This document shows positions 23,400 to 30,628 of a stretch of 35,413 bases of DNA, in pieces. The position numbers and the translations under genes are program-made. The notes below the pieces were generated by a model. It saw nothing but the letters and a program-made list of their open reading frames with translations, did no database searches and was not told the DNA's origin. This DNA is from Chloroflexota bacterium (lineage in GTDB: Bacteria > Chloroflexota > Anaerolineae > Aggregatilineales > Phototrophicaceae), in assembly GCA_028875185.1 (NCBI GenBank), contig JAPPFH010000029.1, positions 1 to 35,413 on the forward strand, in the 5' to 3' direction. How positions within the stretch are numbered: the first letter of the stretch is position 1; each line of letters starts with the position of its first letter.

Positions 23400-24273
23400 T
23401 GATGCCCGAGGTGGCGATGCTTTCGATGAAGGCGCGCTGCAGCGCCAGATAGAAAATCAGCACCGGGATGGTTACCATCGACAAGTAAGCCATGATCTCG
23501 CCCCAGGCAACATTCAACTGGAAGAAGTATTGCAGGCCAACCATGATCGGGCGCAGCTCCTCCGAGCGGATAGTCATCAGCGGCCAGATGTAGGCGTTCC
23601 ACATCACCAGGAATTTGAGAATAGCGGCAGTGGCGACGATGGGACCGGCAATCGGCATGATGATGCGCGCGTAGATTTGCCAGATGCTGGCGCCGTCGAT
23701 GCGCGCCGCTTCCACCAATTCGTCGGGCAAATCGCGAAAGTACTGATAGAAGAGGAAGATGCCGAGCGAATCGGCGATGAAGGGGATGATCTGCACGTGG
23801 TAAGAATTGAGCCAGCCGATCTCAATGCCTTCGGGGCCGATCCAGGGCAGATTGTTCGCCACGAGCAGCATGGGAATGGCGATCACTTCAAAGGGCACGA
23901 TGAAGGTGGCGATGATCAGCGAGAGCAGGATGGCTTTGCCGCGCCACTGCAAGAAGGCGAAGGAAAAGGCCGCCATCGAATTCAGCAGTAAACTGGCCGC
24001 CACCGAAACAGAAGTGGTGAAGACAGAATTGAAAGCGAACTGCACTATAGGCACCCGTTCAAAGGCTTCGGCGTAGTTGTTCAGCGAGATATCTCCCACT
24101 GGCAAGAAAGCGCGCAAGGAAGCCGTATCTCGCAGCATCTGCAAATCCGGCTTGAGCGAGGACATCACCATAAACAGGATGGGAAAGATGAAGATAGTCG
24201 CGATCAATATCAGCAGGGCATAACGCAGACCGATGCTGAGATTGTGACGCGTTTCGAAGCTCATGGCATTCAT
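23392..24273 (-). CDS. Sugar ABC importer permease, MalG/UgpE type, importer 2
   Basis: A 293-residue permease with six predicted membrane segments, the first at LLILIATIFIFPILFMVMSS. The EAA loop is ELVEAARIDGAS...IMPIAGP, and the C-terminus SIATSGIKG is typical of the MalG type. It starts two bases after the stop codon of the MalF-type partner. An alternative ATG lies three codons further on. It is last in the order binding protein, MalF-type, MalG-type. The ATPase is not encoded here. Confidence 0.93.
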   Translation of the reverse strand: MNAMSFETRHNLSIGLRYALLILIATIFIFPILFMVMSSLKPDLQMLRDTASLRAFLPVGDISLNNYAEAFERVPIVQFAFNSVFTTSVSVAASLLLNSMAAFSFAFLQWRGKAILLSLIIATFIVPFEVIAIPMLLVANNLPWIGPEGIEIGWLNSYHVQIIPFIADSLGIFLFYQYFRDLPDELVEAARIDGASIWQIYARIIMPIAGPIVATAAILKFLVMWNAYIWPLMTIRSEELRPIMVGLQYFFQLNVAWGEIMAYLSMVTIPVLIFYLALQRAFIESIATSGIKG

Positions 24274-24275
24274 GG

Positions 24276-25412
24276 CTAGCGCCGTTCGCGTGTTAGATAA
24301 CGCTGCGTCATGGCGATGACGAAGACGATGACGAAGAGGATGACAGAGATGGCCGAGCCTTCGGCGATGTCTTGTTTCTCGAAGCCTCGCTGCACCGCCT
24401 GGTAGACGACGCTCTGCGTGGCATCCAGCGGGCCGCCGCGGGTCATCACATCTACTTGTACGAAGAGACCCATGGCCTGGATCGTAATGACGATGAGCAC
24501 AAGCACGGCTGTATTGCGCAAGCCGGGCCAGGTTACATAGCGGAATTTCTGCCAGCCGCCGGCGCCATCCAAACTCGCGGCTTCATACAGGCTGGCCGGA
24601 ATCGTCTGCAAACCGGCCAGCCAAATCACCATGTGAAAGCCCACCGCCTGCCAGACGGACATGGCGATAATGGCCGGCAAGGCGGAATAGGGATTGCCCA
24701 GCCAATCGACCGGTTGGAAGCTGCCAAAAGACAGGATGCCCAACAGGTTGTTGAGCAAACCGTTGTTGCCGTCATAGATGAAGCGCCAAAGCAGCGACAC
24801 CACGACCATGGAGACCACGACAGGCGCGAAGTAAATGGCGCGGAATACGTTGATGAAGGGCAAGGCCTGGTTGAGCAGCAGCGCCAGCAGCAGCGCCAGG
24901 CCACCCTGCAGCGGCGCGATTACGCTGGCGAAAACAAGCGTATTGATCAAGGCGCGCAAGAAGACAACATCCGCGACCAAGATGACGGTGCGGTTGTCGC
25001 CCGATTGCCAGGACGTGAATTCGCGCAAGCCGTCGAGTTCGGGATAATTGGGGTTGTTGCGCGTGAAATTGCGCAGTCGCGGATAAACGATGCCACCGTC
25101 CTGGTAGACAATCGCGCCGCTGTCGTCCCGCTCCGGCTCCAGCGTAAAGGCGCGAACACTGAGCAGACGCTCGAAGTTGCGCAACCCCATCCACTCAGCC
25201 GGATTGGGCGAGATGAGTCGCTGATTGGTGAACGAGATGACAAAAGCCATCAAGAACGGAATTACCAGGAACACGATGAGGATCAGCAGCGCGGGTAATG
25301 CCATCAGCCAGCCGAAGAGCGCGTCATTCCGCTGATATAGCGGCGCGTCTTTCGGCAGCAGCAAGCGAACCCACAGGGGCGCTTTTTTTCTGGCTTCAGC
25401 TGCTGTCAACAT
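24276..25412 (-). CDS. Sugar ABC importer permease, MalF type with extended periplasmic loop, importer 2
   Basis: A 378-residue permease, about 70 longer than the other two MalF-type subunits here. The extra length is mostly an insertion between the first and second membrane segments (about residues 75-150) of polar sequence, including EPERDDSGAIVYQDGG and RNNPNYPELDGLREFT. It recalls the MalF P2 loop that contacts the binding protein, though shorter. The EAA loop is LYEAASLDGAGGWQKF. It lies 276 bases after the binding-protein gene, and I see no clear ribosome site before ATG 25412. An AAACCGGGTT dyad lies 15 bases upstream. Confidence 0.92.
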   Translation of the reverse strand: MLTAAEARKKAPLWVRLLLPKDAPLYQRNDALFGWLMALPALLILIVFLVIPFLMAFVISFTNQRLISPNPAEWMGLRNFERLLSVRAFTLEPERDDSGAIVYQDGGIVYPRLRNFTRNNPNYPELDGLREFTSWQSGDNRTVILVADVVFLRALINTLVFASVIAPLQGGLALLLALLLNQALPFINVFRAIYFAPVVVSMVVVSLLWRFIYDGNNGLLNNLLGILSFGSFQPVDWLGNPYSALPAIIAMSVWQAVGFHMVIWLAGLQTIPASLYEAASLDGAGGWQKFRYVTWPGLRNTAVLVLIVITIQAMGLFVQVDVMTRGGPLDATQSVVYQAVQRGFEKQDIAEGSAISVILFVIVFVIAMTQRYLTRERR

Positions 25413-25426
25413 GCGGCAGTATCAAG

Positions 25427-25436
25427 AAACCGGGTT
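25427..25436 (-). promoter_or_regulatory. LacI-type operator candidate (weak)
   Basis: AAACCGGGTT is a central-CG near-palindrome with one mismatch, 15 bases before the permease ATG. It differs from the shared dyad at two core positions, so it may be unrelated. Confidence 0.2.
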
Positions 25437-25628
25437 AAGGTCAGCGAGGATTTCGGAATAAGGTCAAGAGAAAAGGCATTTCGGGCGGCGCGGCGCTGGT
25501 GCCAAGCCCTGCCCCCGGCGTCCGCCCGCCAAGTTTATGACGGGCAGCCGACGCGACAGGGGGCACAGCGCGAAAGACTTGCCACGAGTCGCTGGACTTG
25601 CCAAATTGCCCCGCGAAGGCCACCGCCA

Positions 25629-25654
25629 CCCTTCCCCGGTGTGCTGGGGAAGGG
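25629..25654. repeat. Strong hairpin, possible transcript-attenuating element
   Basis: CCCTTCCCC (25629-25637) and GGGGAAGGG (25646-25654) form a perfect nine-base stem with an eight-base loop. It lies 35 bases after the binding-protein stop codon, so it could protect the upstream transcript from decay or partly terminate transcription before the permeases. There is no T run, so it is not a classical terminator. Confidence 0.5.
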
Positions 25655-25688
25655 TCGGGGATGGTGTAATGCTTTGGCAAAAGGCCAA

Positions 25689-26969
25689 CTACATATCGCC
25701 GAAGCCGTAGCCGCCGTTGTCTTCAATGTCCTGTTCGATTTCGTCAACGGCTGCGTCCAGTGCATCTTGTACGTCTGCGCCGTCGGCGATATCAGCCAGG
25801 GCTTTTTTGAAGCTCAGCGACAAGTTGGCGTATCCCGGAGTAACGGGCCGGACCAGGGCTTGCGCCTGGCTCAATCCAAAGAAGACTTCCAGGGGACCGC
25901 CCTCATAGTAGAGGTCCGACTCAGCTGCCGCGCTGGCGGTCGCCGGAGCCAAGCCGCCAAAGTTGCTGAAATCGACCAGGTATTCATCCTGAATGGCGAA
26001 TTCGATGAATGCGTTGGCGCCTTCAGGATGTTCGCTGGTGGACGAGATACCGAATTGCCAGGAAGCGGCGCCGATGGTGGAGCCGCTGCCAAAATCGGGC
26101 GCGGGCAGGAACAAAGCATCGTCGCCGAAGGCTTCCACAGCGGCGCGCGCCGCCCAGTTGCCGTTCCATTGCAGCGCATACTTGCCGTCAAGGAAGCCGG
26201 TATCACGGTCGGCGCCGTCTTGCGATGTACCGGGTACCAGGCCGCGCTCAAACAGGCTCTGCCACCATTCGCCAAAGGCGAGCCCGGCTTCGCCGTTCAG
26301 AACCCCCTCGGCGGTGAGGTAGGTCTCGCGGTCGATCATGTCGCCGCCGAAGCTTTGCAGGAAGGGCGAGAAGGCGTAGGTATACCACTCGCCCTTCCAA
26401 GCCATGCCGACATCAAACGCGTTTTCAAAGTCTCCGGTGGCTTGGAGGGTCTCCAGGACGGCGTCAAATTCTTCGCCGGTCCAGGGTTCTTCGAGCGTGG
26501 GGATGCGGATATCGTTCGCTTCGAGGACTGATCGGCGAGCGTAAATAGCGACCACAGCGTCCCACAAACCGACGGCATAGACTTCGCCGTTGTAGACGCC
26601 GACAGCGCCGGGCAGGAAACCGTCCAGCGCGCCTTCGGACAGGTTGAGCGGAGCCATGTAACCAGACCAAGCCCAGCCCGGCATTACAGGAGCGTCCACG
26701 TCAATGATGTCGGGCAAGTCTCCCGTCAGCGCCGCCGCGACGATGGAAGAATTGTAGGATTCCTGCGGGAACTCTTCGATGACGACCGACCAATCCGACT
26801 GCGACGCGTTGAAGTCGTCAATGACGTTCAACAAGACTGCGCGTTCTTCCGGGTTGCCAGCGCCGTGATACCACAGGCTGAGCTCGGTTTGCGCGCTTGC
26901 CAAAGGCGCCGCCGAAAGCAGCAGCGTGATTAGCAAGAGCATTACCAATATTCTCTTTGTTCTATTCAT
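25689..26969 (-). CDS. Extracellular sugar-binding protein (family 1), importer 2
   Basis: A 426-residue binding protein with a Sec signal peptide: MNRTKRILVMLLLITLLLSA and cleavage after ASAQ at about residue 27. The mature chain begins TELSLWYHGAGNPEERAVL, the usual first strand and helix. Conserved internal blocks include LPDIIDVDAPVMPGWAWSGY and YALQWNGNWAARAAVEAFG. There is no lipobox cysteine, so membrane anchoring is not shown. GGAGCACCAAG precedes the ATG. It is the first gene of the importer 2 operon and has its own promoter. Substrate unknown. Confidence 0.93.
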   Translation of the reverse strand: MNRTKRILVMLLLITLLLSAAPLASAQTELSLWYHGAGNPEERAVLLNVIDDFNASQSDWSVVIEEFPQESYNSSIVAAALTGDLPDIIDVDAPVMPGWAWSGYMAPLNLSEGALDGFLPGAVGVYNGEVYAVGLWDAVVAIYARRSVLEANDIRIPTLEEPWTGEEFDAVLETLQATGDFENAFDVGMAWKGEWYTYAFSPFLQSFGGDMIDRETYLTAEGVLNGEAGLAFGEWWQSLFERGLVPGTSQDGADRDTGFLDGKYALQWNGNWAARAAVEAFGDDALFLPAPDFGSGSTIGAASWQFGISSTSEHPEGANAFIEFAIQDEYLVDFSNFGGLAPATASAAAESDLYYEGGPLEVFFGLSQAQALVRPVTPGYANLSLSFKKALADIADGADVQDALDAAVDEIEQDIEDNGGYGFGDM

Positions 26970-27065
26970 CTTGGTGCTCCTTACTTGTTAGAACTGTGAT
27001 CGTATTCTCCTGCAAACAAGACATCCCAAGCCCGTGCCGCGAACGCATCAGATGCTCGCGCAAGC

Positions 27066-27080
27066 TTTGGGTGTCCCAAA
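27066..27080. promoter_or_regulatory. Palindrome beside the importer 2 promoter
   Basis: TTTGGGTGTCCCAAA is a perfect six-base inverted repeat around TGT. It lies about 10 to 25 bases downstream of the predicted transcription start. It is unlike the AAACC|GATTT dyad, so importer 2 may answer to a different regulator. Confidence 0.4.
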
Positions 27081-27097
27081 TGCAGAAGCGGGACACT

Positions 27098-27126
27098 AGT
27101 ATAACCAGTCCCCCGCTTGCTTACAA
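27098..27126 (-). promoter_or_regulatory. Probable promoter of the importer 2 operon
   Basis: On the minus strand, TTGTAA (27126-27121, 4 of 6), a 17-base spacer, then TATACT (27103-27098, 5 of 6). The leader to ATG 26969 would be about 120 bases. Confidence 0.5.
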
Positions 27127-27156
27127 CAGTGTGGAATTGTTCACGAAACGCGCGGT

Positions 27157-28503
27157 TTAGCCGCCCAGCATTTCGTTCGTCTGATCGTGCACCGCTTGTA
27201 CCGCGACTGCGGCGTCACGTTCCTCGCCGGTCCAGAGCAGGTCCATATTGGCGACCCACGCCGAAGAGCTCCATTCTTGGAATCTCGGATGGTAAGACGG
27301 GAAGATGGCGTCTCGCCCGCCAATGACGGAGAAGACATCATGATAGACATCGGCGTAAGGCGCTTCTGGCGGGGCGGCGCAATCGTGGAATTCCATCTGG
27401 CTGACCAAGGCGGCGCCCATGGTAGCGGTACGGCATAGGTGATCCGGGTTGGAGAGCGTGTAGCGAATCAGCTCGTAAGACAGATCCGGATGCGCAGCTG
27501 AAACCGGGATTGAGAATGCCGAACCGCCGGCGTTATTGAAGTGACCGGCGGAACCGCGCGGCGTCGGCACGACGGACCAGGCGAAGCTGTCGCCGATTAA
27601 CTCCCACATGCGCGAGGCGGCGTCGTTGAGCGCGAAGTGCATGGCCGATTTGCCGTTGGCGAAGAAGAACTCACCACCGAAACCAGATGCCGCGACAGCG
27701 TCAGCAGTCGGATGCGCGCCATGCTCCCAGATCAGGTCAGCGACCCATTGAATCGCCGCGATCGATTCGGGCGAGTTCAATTCAGAGCCAGTGATGTCTT
27801 CGTTGAACAGCTCGCCGCCGAATGATTTGATAATCCAGTAAATGCCGCCGGCGCCAGCGCCAGGACTGGCCAAGTTGCTGACGCCATAAACGTCAGTTTC
27901 GCCATCGCCATCGGTATCCTGCGTGAGGGCGATCGCCAATTCCTGGAATTCTTCAAAGGTCGTGTTCTCGTCCGGCAAGTCTAAGCCAGCCGCTTCAAAG
28001 AGCTCGGTATTGACATAAACCCCGACGGTCGCGAAGTCGTAGGGAATGGCGTATTGGCTGCCCTGATAATTGAAGGCGTCGCGCATCGATTCGACGAACA
28101 AGTCCGGCCAACCAGGAATCGGGCAGGATTCGAGGTAACTATCGAGATTCAGCAGCCAGCCATTGGAGGCGAAGGTATCGTTGCGAGAGATATGCATCCA
28201 GGCCATATCAATTTCAGCGCCACCCGCCAACTGCGCCGGCAGCGTCGTCCAATAGTCGCCCCAAGCGACGCCCGTGTTTAGGACTTGCTCCACATTGGGA
28301 TAGTATTCATTGAAGAATTCGTCGAAAGCCAGCAGGAACTTGTCAACCTCGCCGGGACCTTCCCAGCCGGTGATGGTGATGGCCGCGGCTGTGTCGGGGT
28401 CGACATTGCCGCAGGTCCAATCCGTCATATCTTGCGCCGACGAAATAAAGCCGAAGCTCAATAGCGCCAACACCGAAACGAGTAGAGCGAGCTTGCGAAT
28501 CAT
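27157..28503 (-). CDS. Extracellular sugar-binding protein (family 1), importer 3
   Basis: A 448-residue binding protein with a Sec signal, MIRKLALLVSVLALLSFGFI, cleaved after SSAQ at about residue 24. The mature protein begins DMTDWTCGNVDPDTAAAITI; the first cysteine is not in a lipobox. Family blocks include GGAEIDMAWMHISRNDTFA and AFSIPVSAAHPDLSYELIRY. A DTDGDGETDV stretch (about residues 195-204) could bind calcium, unusual in this family. AAAGGA lies upstream of the ATG. It is last in its operon, after both permeases, the reverse of the order in importers 1 and 2. Substrate unknown. Confidence 0.92.
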   Translation of the reverse strand: MIRKLALLVSVLALLSFGFISSAQDMTDWTCGNVDPDTAAAITITGWEGPGEVDKFLLAFDEFFNEYYPNVEQVLNTGVAWGDYWTTLPAQLAGGAEIDMAWMHISRNDTFASNGWLLNLDSYLESCPIPGWPDLFVESMRDAFNYQGSQYAIPYDFATVGVYVNTELFEAAGLDLPDENTTFEEFQELAIALTQDTDGDGETDVYGVSNLASPGAGAGGIYWIIKSFGGELFNEDITGSELNSPESIAAIQWVADLIWEHGAHPTADAVAASGFGGEFFFANGKSAMHFALNDAASRMWELIGDSFAWSVVPTPRGSAGHFNNAGGSAFSIPVSAAHPDLSYELIRYTLSNPDHLCRTATMGAALVSQMEFHDCAAPPEAPYADVYHDVFSVIGGRDAIFPSYHPRFQEWSSSAWVANMDLLWTGEERDAAVAVQAVHDQTNEMLGG

Positions 28504-28562
28504 GTGTTTGTCCTTTCACATTTGAATTATATGATTCCGACGCGAATGAGAATGATTGAAAC

Positions 28563-29441
28563 TTAGCCGCCGCCTTTGATGCCAGTCGTGACGATGCCGC
28601 GGACGTAATATTTTTGTCCGACGACAAAGGCGATTAGCACGGGTACAACAACAAATGTCGAAGCCGCCATAATGAGATGCCAGGGTGTACGCATGGCGGA
28701 TTGATTCTGGAAGGAGGCCAGCAGCAGCGGCAGCGTCTTCACCTTGGGTTTCGCCAGCACAATCAGGGGCCATTGATAGCTGTTCCAGGTGTTGACGAAG
28801 GTGAAAATGGCCAGCGTCGCCAGAGCGGGTTTGGTCAAAGGCAGGATGATCAGCCAGTAGGTGCGGAAGAAGCCGCAGCCGTCAATACGAGCGGCGTCCT
28901 CCAGTTCGCGCGGAATCGTCACCATAAATTGCCGCATCATGAAGGTGCCCCAGGGCGTGAACAGGAAGGGCACAATCACCGCCTGCAGCGTACTCACCCA
29001 GCCGAAAGCGCGCATCTGAATATACAGCGGTATCAGCAAGACGGTGAAGGGCACCATCATCAGCGAGATATAAAGCAGGAAAATCTTGTCCCGCCCCGGG
29101 TAGCGCAGCCGCGCGAATGAATAGCCGGCCAGGCTGGCGGTAACCACTTGACCCAATACGACCGCAGCCGCAACCAGCGCGCTATTGAGAAAGCCGATGT
29201 CGAAATGCGTCGCCGTCCAGGCTTCGGTGTAATTTTCGAAATGCCAGACTTCGGGGATGAACTCCGGCGGAAACTTGTAAATCCCGCGAAGGTCTTTGAA
29301 AGAATTGGCAACCATCCAGGCGAAGGGCATGATGAAAATAATGCCGACGATTGATAACACGACGTACACCAGCAGGTCCATCAGCAACTTGGTCTGCTTT
29401 TGCCCAAATAAGCTGTCTTTCACTTTGACTGCGTTAGCCAT
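28563..29441 (-). CDS. Sugar ABC importer permease, MalG/UgpE type, importer 3
   Basis: A 292-residue permease with six membrane segments. The EAA loop is ELEDAARIDGCGFF...LPLTKP, and the C-terminus GIVTTGIKGGG is typical of the MalG type. It is separated by 24 bases from the MalF-type partner upstream and by 59 bases from the binding-protein gene downstream. It forms the channel with the product of 29466-30428. Confidence 0.93.
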   Translation of the reverse strand: MANAVKVKDSLFGQKQTKLLMDLLVYVVLSIVGIIFIMPFAWMVANSFKDLRGIYKFPPEFIPEVWHFENYTEAWTATHFDIGFLNSALVAAAVVLGQVVTASLAGYSFARLRYPGRDKIFLLYISLMMVPFTVLLIPLYIQMRAFGWVSTLQAVIVPFLFTPWGTFMMRQFMVTIPRELEDAARIDGCGFFRTYWLIILPLTKPALATLAIFTFVNTWNSYQWPLIVLAKPKVKTLPLLLASFQNQSAMRTPWHLIMAASTFVVVPVLIAFVVGQKYYVRGIVTTGIKGGG

Positions 29442-29465
29442 AAATGCTACCTGCCGCGCTCCAAG

Positions 29466-30428
29466 CTAGTCATCATCGCTTTCAAAGCCGATCACCCAGC
29501 GCCGCGCCAAGCGCCACTGCACAATCGTGATGATGAGTATGATGACAAAAACCACTGAGGCCAGCGCCGCGCCATAACCCATCTTGAAGAAGGTGAAGGC
29601 GTTCTGGAAAATGTAGAGCGTGAGCGGTGTCGTCGCATGCGCGGGGCCGCCCTGGGTCAAGACAAAAAATTGATCAAAACTCTGAAAAGCGCTGATCAGC
29701 GAGGTAACCACCACAAAGAACAGCGCCGGCGTCAGCATAGGCAGCGTGACGTAGCGCATGCGCTGCCAGCCGCTGGCGCCGTCAATGGAAGCCGCCTCGT
29801 AGTATTCCTCCGGGATGCCTTGCAAGCCCGCCAGCAGGATCAGCATCGCGAAGCCGATGCCCTGCCAGTTGCTCATGATGATGACGCTCGGCATCGCCCA
29901 TTTGGTATCGTGAATCCACTTTGGTCCATCTATGCCGAACCAATCCAGCATATGGTTGATCATGCCGATTTCCGGCTGGTAAATCCAGCGCCAGATGGTC
30001 GCCGCCGCTACCGTCAAGGTGATCTGCGGCAGGAAGTATATGGTGCGGAAAAAAATGATGCCGCGCATCTTGCGATTGAGCGCCAGCGCCAGCCAAAAAG
30101 CGATAAAGATGCCGGTGGGCACGGCGACGAAAGTATAATAAAAGCTGTTGCCCAAGGACTTCCAGAAGAGCCGGTCATTCACCATCGTCTCGAAGTTTTC
30201 CAAACCGACAAAAGCCGGCGGCTTCGCCAGGCTCCAGTCGGTGAGCATGATGACAAAAGCGAAGCAAATCGGGAAGAGCAGGAAAATGATGAAACCAATA
30301 AAATTCGGCGCGAGGAAGAGATAACCGGCGATGGTCTCGCCGCGGCGCAAACCGGTGAAGGCGCGCTTAAAATCTTCAATACCGCCGCGCTTTTGCCGCG
30401 GGCTGGCGCCGGCTAGGTTAGCAGCCAC
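29466..30428 (-). CDS. Sugar ABC importer permease, MalF/UgpA type, importer 3
   Basis: A 320-residue permease, first gene of the importer 3 operon. The start is a GTG at 30428, supported by GGAGG six bases upstream. A cytoplasmic N-terminus of about 35 residues precedes the first membrane segment (FLAPNFIGFIIFLLFPICFA). The EAA loop is YYEAASIDGASGWQRMRYVT. There is no long periplasmic insertion. Its promoter carries the same decamer operator as importer 1, so importers 1 and 3 are probably co-regulated. Confidence 0.93.
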   Translation of the reverse strand: MAANLAGASPRQKRGGIEDFKRAFTGLRRGETIAGYLFLAPNFIGFIIFLLFPICFAFVIMLTDWSLAKPPAFVGLENFETMVNDRLFWKSLGNSFYYTFVAVPTGIFIAFWLALALNRKMRGIIFFRTIYFLPQITLTVAAATIWRWIYQPEIGMINHMLDWFGIDGPKWIHDTKWAMPSVIIMSNWQGIGFAMLILLAGLQGIPEEYYEAASIDGASGWQRMRYVTLPMLTPALFFVVVTSLISAFQSFDQFFVLTQGGPAHATTPLTLYIFQNAFTFFKMGYGAALASVVFVIILIITIVQWRLARRWVIGFESDDD

Positions 30429-30554
30429 GAAAATCCTCCGGCGCCACCATCGGGATTCTATCTGGCATAAACGTTTGGCATCGGGTCACAGAATGCTGGG
30501 ACATAGATTCTACTTGTGTATCGACCTGCAATTATTCTGATGAGCGATTTCAGG

Positions 30555-30564
30555 AAACCGATTA
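30555..30564 (-). promoter_or_regulatory. LacI-type operator candidate (site 6, importer 3)
   Basis: AAACCGATTA, identical to the decamer in site 1 upstream of importer 1. It lies about 9 to 18 bases after the predicted transcription start. Confidence 0.5.
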
Positions 30565-30579
30565 CTTGAATGATACTGT

Positions 30580-30609
30580 ACTCTAACACGATGCAACGCA
30601 ATTTGTCAA
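30580..30609 (-). promoter_or_regulatory. Sigma-70-type promoter of the importer 3 operon
   Basis: On the minus strand, a perfect TTGACA (30609-30604), an 18-base spacer, then TAGAGT (30585-30580, 4 of 6). The arrangement parallels the importer 1 promoter (TTGACA, TAGACT). The leader is about 145 bases. Confidence 0.5.
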
Positions 30610-30628
30610 AACAGAGTTATCGCGGCCG

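Larger units (their letters stand above)
25413..25688. other. Repeat-rich gap between importer 2 binding protein and permease genes
   Basis: No real gene. The short frames across it translate to the Pro/Arg-rich type of sequence typical of intergenic repeat DNA. It contains the strong hairpin at 25629-25654 and C/G-rich stretches such as CCCTGCCCCCGGCGTCCGCC. An operator-like AAACC|GGGTT lies at 25427-25436. Confidence 0.55.

Noticed and set aside
25441-25688. Two or three small minus-strand frames in the importer 2 gap
   Set aside because: They translate C/G-rich repeat DNA, lack ribosome sites and overlap each other in different frames.
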